A DNA stretch of 20,189 nucleotides from a virus. The stretch lies in IMG/VR virus record IMGVR_UViG_3300007229_000134, positions 1 to 20,189 of that record; one strand, given 5' to 3'. The notes under the pieces are model-generated. The model had not been told where the DNA came from. It searched no databases and worked only from the letters and a program-made list of their open reading frames with translations. Shown in pieces: positions 16,642 through 20,189 of this stretch. Position 1 is the first letter of the stretch; each line of letters begins with the position of its first letter. The translations under genes were made by a program, and so were the position numbers.

Positions 16642-19107
16642 ATGTCGTATAGAAATTGTATTGTAGAAAGTATTGGTAGCAAACACGCAAAGCATGAAGA
16701 CGCTAAAGTGTTACTAGATCAATTTGACAGCCGCGTTAATGAGATGTTAGGTGACGGTGTTCCGCGTGAACGAGCCGAAAGTGCTGCCGCCGCCGAACTA
16801 ATAGAAGCAAAAACTTTTAAAAACTCAGCGGATCAAGCTCGCCGCATTCGTGACGCGCAGGTACAGATACGACTAACTGACCGTATTATGAAATTAAAAA
16901 ATCGCCCCGGTAAAGAGTTAACTAAGATATATTCGGAAGTTGAATATGTTTCGCGTGGTTATTTAGGGCGTTTTAACGGTTTAATGGTTGATATGCTTGA
17001 TAAATACGACACACGGGTAATTGGGGCATTCCGTTCAAAAGCGGGTTTAGACGATTATATTAAAGAGTTATACGGTAAGGACACAAAAAGCACGGCTGCA
17101 AAAGGGTTATCTGAAGCTACTAAAGAAATGTACGCGGACTTTGCTCGTCTGGCTAAAGCCGCAGGGGTAGACATGGTAGAAGACCCCAATTTTCACGCGC
17201 CTCAAATGCACGACGTTGGTAAAATGTCTAAAAACAGAGATAAGTGGATTGAGGACCATAATGGTGACGGTGTGTTAGATTGGGAACACATGAAACAATT
17301 TAACGGCGGGAAAATAATAGAAGAGAGTGACCGCGTTCGTGTTTTAGGTGAAGTACATACAACAATAACTACAGGCGGTTTAAACAAAATTACTTTTGAC
17401 TATCGCCCAGAAGTAGGGGTAGCCAGCCGTTTAACTAACAAACGTTTTTTGCGGTATAAAACACCGGAATCGTGGTCTAGTATGCAAAGTGAGTATGGTC
17501 GAGGAACGTTAATTGATCAGCTTATTGACTACATGGGCCAAGCGTCACGCGATTTAGCTCAACTACAAGTGCTTGGACCTAACCCCTCTATAATGAAACG
17601 CCGTTTAGAGGCTGCTGTAAAGATGCGAACAAGCCAATTGGTAGATGAAGCGCAAACAAAAGGTGACCTTAAAACTCAAAAAAAATTGTTACACAGTGTG
17701 TCAAGAGATATAAATGACTCAGATAGTGTGTTTGGTTTTGTAACCGGACGTAACGCAGATGTTGAACTTAATAACGTTGGAATTGTTATGAGTACAATAC
17801 GGACGCTACTACCCGGCGCGCTATTAGGTAAAGCTATTTTTTCTGCTGCACCGGGCGACATAGCTACTATGAAATCTGTGTCACGTTTGTCTGGACACAA
17901 AGCTATGTCTCCCATAGCTTCCTACTTAAAAATGATTAACCCAGCTAGTAAAGCTGACCGTGAGTTTGCCCGTCAGATGGGTGTAGTTAATGATTTAGCT
18001 TTAGGTAATTTAGCAGCAGCCGAACGTTTTGGTGGCGACCCGTTTGGCCCTAAATGGGCGCAACGACTTACCGAAGGCGCTCTGCGTTTAAGTTTGTTAA
18101 GCCATCACACTCAAATGTCCCGAAACACATTCTCATTAGAGATGATGGGTAGTTATGCGCGTAACGTAAACAAAACTTTTGATAAAATAGATTTTAAAGA
18201 GAGTATGGAACGTGCAGGTATTACCGCTGAAGATTGGGATATTGTGCGTCAAACAGAATTAACTGACCACAAAGGCGCAAAATTTTTAAACCTTAACGAC
18301 ATGATCCATCGCACAGATATAAGTGCAGACGTAGCAAATGATCTTTTTGCAAAATTTACCGCGTACAATCAGAACTTATTAGAGATGGCAGTTCCTACGT
18401 CGTCTGTTGAAGCTAAATCAGTGTTGATTGGTGGCACTACCGCTGGTACTTTTAAAGGTGAAGTGCTTAGATCAGTTGCCGTATTTAAAAATTTCCCTAT
18501 TACTATAATGATGAAACATCTTGCAGAAGGTATGGCGCGGGAAGGTGCTTTAAATAAAGGTAAATATTTTGTTACGTTTTTAGCATATCTTACCGCTGCT
18601 GGCGCACTATCTGAACAAATTCACGTCATGTCCCGTGGTGAAGACCCTCGCAGTATGAACCCATTTACAGACCCTACGTTTTGGCCTGACGCAGTAGCGC
18701 GGGGTGGGGGGTTATCTTTGTTTGCAGACTTCTTAACATCCGATGTAAACAGATACGGCGGCGGGTTTTTTAAAAGTTTGTTAGGCGCTCCTGCCGCTGC
18801 ATTGGATGGTTTTGCAGAGTTAACTGTAGGAAACGCACAAAGCGCACTACAAGGTGAGGACACTAAGATTGTCCAGCAACTTGTTGGAACGCTAAGAAAA
18901 ATAGTTCCCGGTTCACACCTTTGGTATGTAGATAGAGCCATAACATCACTTGTAGATGAATTTATACTTGAAGATTTAGACCCTAATTTTCAAAACAGAG
19001 CAACTAAGAAAATTAATGACTTAGACGAGGAAGGGCGAGGTATGTGGTGGGAAGCTGGAAAACTACTACCTACAAGAGCGCCAGATTTGAGTAGTGCTTT
19101 TCGGTAG
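16642..19107 (+). CDS. Large internal virion (ejection) protein 3, conserved podovirus family
   Basis: This 821-residue protein starts two bases after the previous stop with GGGGAT upstream. It belongs to a recognisable family of C-terminal parts of giant podovirus internal proteins: RFLRY...W..M...YGRG.LID...DYMGQASRDLAQLQVLGPNP (residues 268-315), then INPASKADREFARQMGVV and WAQRLTEGALRLSLLSHHTQMSRNTFSLEMMG (about 430-505), a hydrophobic stretch YFVTFLAYLTAAGAL (642-656), VPGSHLWYVDRA (755-766) and a WWEAGKLLPTRAPDLSSAF end. A calcium-loop-like DHNGDGVLDWEH is at 205-216. In other phages this part is often fused to a peptidoglycan-cutting domain; here it stands alone. It is likely ejected into the host with the DNA. 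The gene end overlaps a promoter-like sequence for the fibre gene. Confidence 0.82.
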   Translation: MSYRNCIVESIGSKHAKHEDAKVLLDQFDSRVNEMLGDGVPRERAESAAAAELIEAKTFKNSADQARRIRDAQVQIRLTDRIMKLKNRPGKELTKIYSEVEYVSRGYLGRFNGLMVDMLDKYDTRVIGAFRSKAGLDDYIKELYGKDTKSTAAKGLSEATKEMYADFARLAKAAGVDMVEDPNFHAPQMHDVGKMSKNRDKWIEDHNGDGVLDWEHMKQFNGGKIIEESDRVRVLGEVHTTITTGGLNKITFDYRPEVGVASRLTNKRFLRYKTPESWSSMQSEYGRGTLIDQLIDYMGQASRDLAQLQVLGPNPSIMKRRLEAAVKMRTSQLVDEAQTKGDLKTQKKLLHSVSRDINDSDSVFGFVTGRNADVELNNVGIVMSTIRTLLPGALLGKAIFSAAPGDIATMKSVSRLSGHKAMSPIASYLKMINPASKADREFARQMGVVNDLALGNLAAAERFGGDPFGPKWAQRLTEGALRLSLLSHHTQMSRNTFSLEMMGSYARNVNKTFDKIDFKESMERAGITAEDWDIVRQTELTDHKGAKFLNLNDMIHRTDISADVANDLFAKFTAYNQNLLEMAVPTSSVEAKSVLIGGTTAGTFKGEVLRSVAVFKNFPITIMMKHLAEGMAREGALNKGKYFVTFLAYLTAAGALSEQIHVMSRGEDPRSMNPFTDPTFWPDAVARGGGLSLFADFLTSDVNRYGGGFFKSLLGAPAAALDGFAELTVGNAQSALQGEDTKIVQQLVGTLRKIVPGSHLWYVDRAITSLVDEFILEDLDPNFQNRATKKINDLDEEGRGMWWEAGKLLPTRAPDLSSAFR

Positions 19108-19115
19108 TATATGAT
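19087..19115 (+). promoter_or_regulatory. Sigma-70-type promoter candidate for the tail fibre gene
   Basis: TTGAGT (19087-19092) and TATGAT (19110-19115) are separated by exactly 17 bases. The -35 matches four and the -10 five of six consensus bases. The predicted start falls at about 19122, the first base of a GTTTAAAC palindrome (19122-19129). The ribosome binding site AAGGAA (19132-19137) and the fibre ATG at 19146 follow. It overlaps the last codons of the upstream gene. This is the best-spaced bacterial-type promoter I found in the window. Confidence 0.5.
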
Positions 19116-19145
19116 AAGATTGTTTAAACGTAAGGAACCCACACA

Positions 19146-20189
19146 ATGACCATAAGCTCTACAGTAAACCGCGTAAGTTACTCAGGCAACGGAAGCACAA
19201 CCGCTTTTTCGTTTGGTTACTTGTTTTTCAGCAACGCAGACCTCAAGGTTATTCTTGTTGTAAACAGCACAGGCGCTGAGACAACAAAGACTATTACCAC
19301 GCATTACACTATTACTGGTGCGGGTGACGCGTCTGGCGGCACGGTTACTATGGGTACAGCTCCTGCGTCTGGAGAAACACTAGTTATTATTCGTGAAGTT
19401 GGCCTTACACAAGGGCTAGACCTAGTTGAGAACGACGCTTTTCCGTCTGACCTAGTTGAGCAAGAGCTTGATCGGGCAACAATGATGGCGCAACAAATCA
19501 ACACAGAGGTTGATAGATCGTTTAAACTGTCTGATGGTGATACATCAGGAGTAGACACAACGCTTCCTACACCTGTTGCCTTAAAAACATTTCGTTGGAA
19601 CGCTGGGCTAACTGCATTAGAAGAAGCTGATGACCCCGGCGCTGCTACGACTGCGGCGGCTGCAAGTGCGGTTACTGCTTCTACCAAAGCAGATGAAGCA
19701 GTAGCCTCTGCTGCTACGGCAGTAGCGTATGCTGTTAAAGTTGACGGCGCTGCGGCGGGTAGTGACCACAGTTCAAAAGCTTGGGCTGTTGGTGGAACGG
19801 GCATAACCGACACTTCGAGCAAAGGAGCTGCGAAAGAATGGGCTTCTAATCCAGAAGACGATACTGTTGCTGGAGCAGGAACATTCTCTGCTTTACATTA
19901 CTCAGCTAAAGCAACGGCTCAAGCAACACTCGCAACCAACTACGCAACTAAAATTAATGGTGCTGTAACTGGTTCAGACTTTAGTTCTAAAGCTTGGGCG
20001 GTTGGAGGTACAAACGTCACCAGCACTGGCAGTCGTGGAGCCGCAAAAGAGTGGGCTACTACAACAGGGGCCGCTGTTGATACGAGTGAATTTTCTAGTA
20101 AAGAGTATGCACTAGGAACTACTCTCACTACAGGATCATCTAAGCAATGGGCGTTAGGTGGTGGCAGTTCATTTACGGAAGGAACAGCG
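19146..20189 (+). CDS. Tail fibre protein, T7 gp17-like N-terminus (partial, runs off the window)
   Basis: The frame is open for 348 codons from ATG 19146 to the last base; the receptor-binding end is missing. AAGGAA lies nine bases before the ATG. Residues 1-130 fit the T7 gp17-type N-terminal tail-attachment domain: a start with STVNRVSYSGNGSTTAFSFGYLFF, a TITTHYTIT strand, then VTMGTAPASGETLVIIREV and a DLVEQELDRATMMAQQINTEVDRSF helix. An Ala/Thr-rich linker, probably coiled or helical (about 160-195), leads to repeats of 71 residues beginning YAVKVDGAAAGSD (195) and YATKINGAVTGSD (266), each with SSKAWAVGGT and GAAKEWA, and a third degenerate unit (SSKEYALGTT, SSKQWALGGG). The fibre trimer binds the host receptor; its specificity cannot be read from this part. 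Confidence 0.93.
   Translation, partial: MTISSTVNRVSYSGNGSTTAFSFGYLFFSNADLKVILVVNSTGAETTKTITTHYTITGAGDASGGTVTMGTAPASGETLVIIREVGLTQGLDLVENDAFPSDLVEQELDRATMMAQQINTEVDRSFKLSDGDTSGVDTTLPTPVALKTFRWNAGLTALEEADDPGAATTAAAASAVTASTKADEAVASAATAVAYAVKVDGAAAGSDHSSKAWAVGGTGITDTSSKGAAKEWASNPEDDTVAGAGTFSALHYSAKATAQATLATNYATKINGAVTGSDFSSKAWAVGGTNVTSTGSRGAAKEWATTTGAAVDTSEFSSKEYALGTTLTTGSSKQWALGGGSSFTEGTA
19728..20189 (+). repeat. Tandem 71-residue repeats in the tail fibre shaft
   Basis: Two tandem in-frame units start at 19728 and 19941 (period 213 bases) and share GAA.GSD.SSKAWAVGGT and GAAKEWA at the protein level with moderate DNA identity. A degenerate third element (SSKEYALG, SSKQWALGG) follows up to the window end, so more copies may lie beyond it. 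Related SSKAWA-type repeats are common in fibres of marine podoviruses. Confidence 0.8.

Noticed and set aside
19304-19822. A 172-codon minus-strand open frame opposite the tail fibre
   Set aside because: It is an Ala/Ser/Val-rich mirror of the fibre's repetitive Ala/Thr coding sequence. The plus-strand frame has clear gp17-type similarity and a ribosome binding site.
1-20189. A diversity-generating retroelement, as in BPP-1
   Set aside because: No reverse transcriptase and no template/variable repeat pair is visible. The fibre end where a variable repeat would lie is outside the window, so absence is only shown for this stretch.
1-20189. tRNA genes, CRISPR arrays, insertion sequences, integrase or attachment sites
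   Set aside because: I found no cloverleaf-like segment in the few gaps, no regularly spaced repeats, and no transposase or integrase reading frame; nearly all DNA is assigned to virion genes.

Overview
The window is a single, entirely plus-strand block of virion-structure genes from a tailed phage (or prophage) with podovirus-type (short-tail) morphology. Almost every base is coding. Most genes abut or overlap by 1-4 bases (TAATG, ATGA or GTGA junctions). There are no tRNA, rRNA, CRISPR, integrase or IS genes. The head genes resemble the BPP-1 (Bordetella phage) type: portal of the 'head-to-tail connecting' family, a Bbp19-like small protein, scaffold, a Phage_capsid_2-type major capsid protein, then a small cement-like protein. 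The tail and ejection genes follow the T7 plan: gp11-like and gp12-like tail tube proteins, a gp13-like GNAT-fold protein, a gp14-like small internal protein, large internal virion proteins and a gp17-like fibre. Such hybrids are common in marine podoviruses (the HMO-2011 group is one example). A marine Gram-negative host is a guess, and base composition (mid-40s % GC by eye) does not settle it.

Layout. Bases 1-225 are the 3' end of a gene that starts before the window, possibly the small terminase. Bases 226-445 are a non-coding leader with a C-rich tract and an AT-only inverted repeat. The large terminase (446-1975) follows and ends in a strong intrinsic terminator (2020-2049). A new run starts at 2097 with two proteins of unknown function that share a C-terminal TLLGT motif, then the portal (3222), two small proteins, the scaffold (5421) and a small basic protein (6296). 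A 196-base leader that can form four hairpins precedes the major capsid gene (6717). The cement-like gene (7587) follows, then a second clear terminator (8056-8091).

From 8116 come the two tail tube proteins, the gp13-like and gp14-like proteins and three large ejection proteins (12364-19107). A promoter-like sequence at 19087-19115 precedes the tail fibre gene, which starts at 19146 and runs off the end of the window.

How they work together: terminase pumps DNA through the portal into a scaffold-assembled capsid stabilised by the cement protein. The tube proteins close the vertex, the internal proteins are packaged for ejection through the host envelope, and the fibre binds the host.

The most unusual signals are an excess of the palindrome GTTTAAAC (11 copies counted by eye, four of them at transcription-unit boundaries), the structured capsid leader that can hide its own ribosome binding site, and the duplicated TLLGT tail whose codons also supply the ribosome binding site of the next gene.
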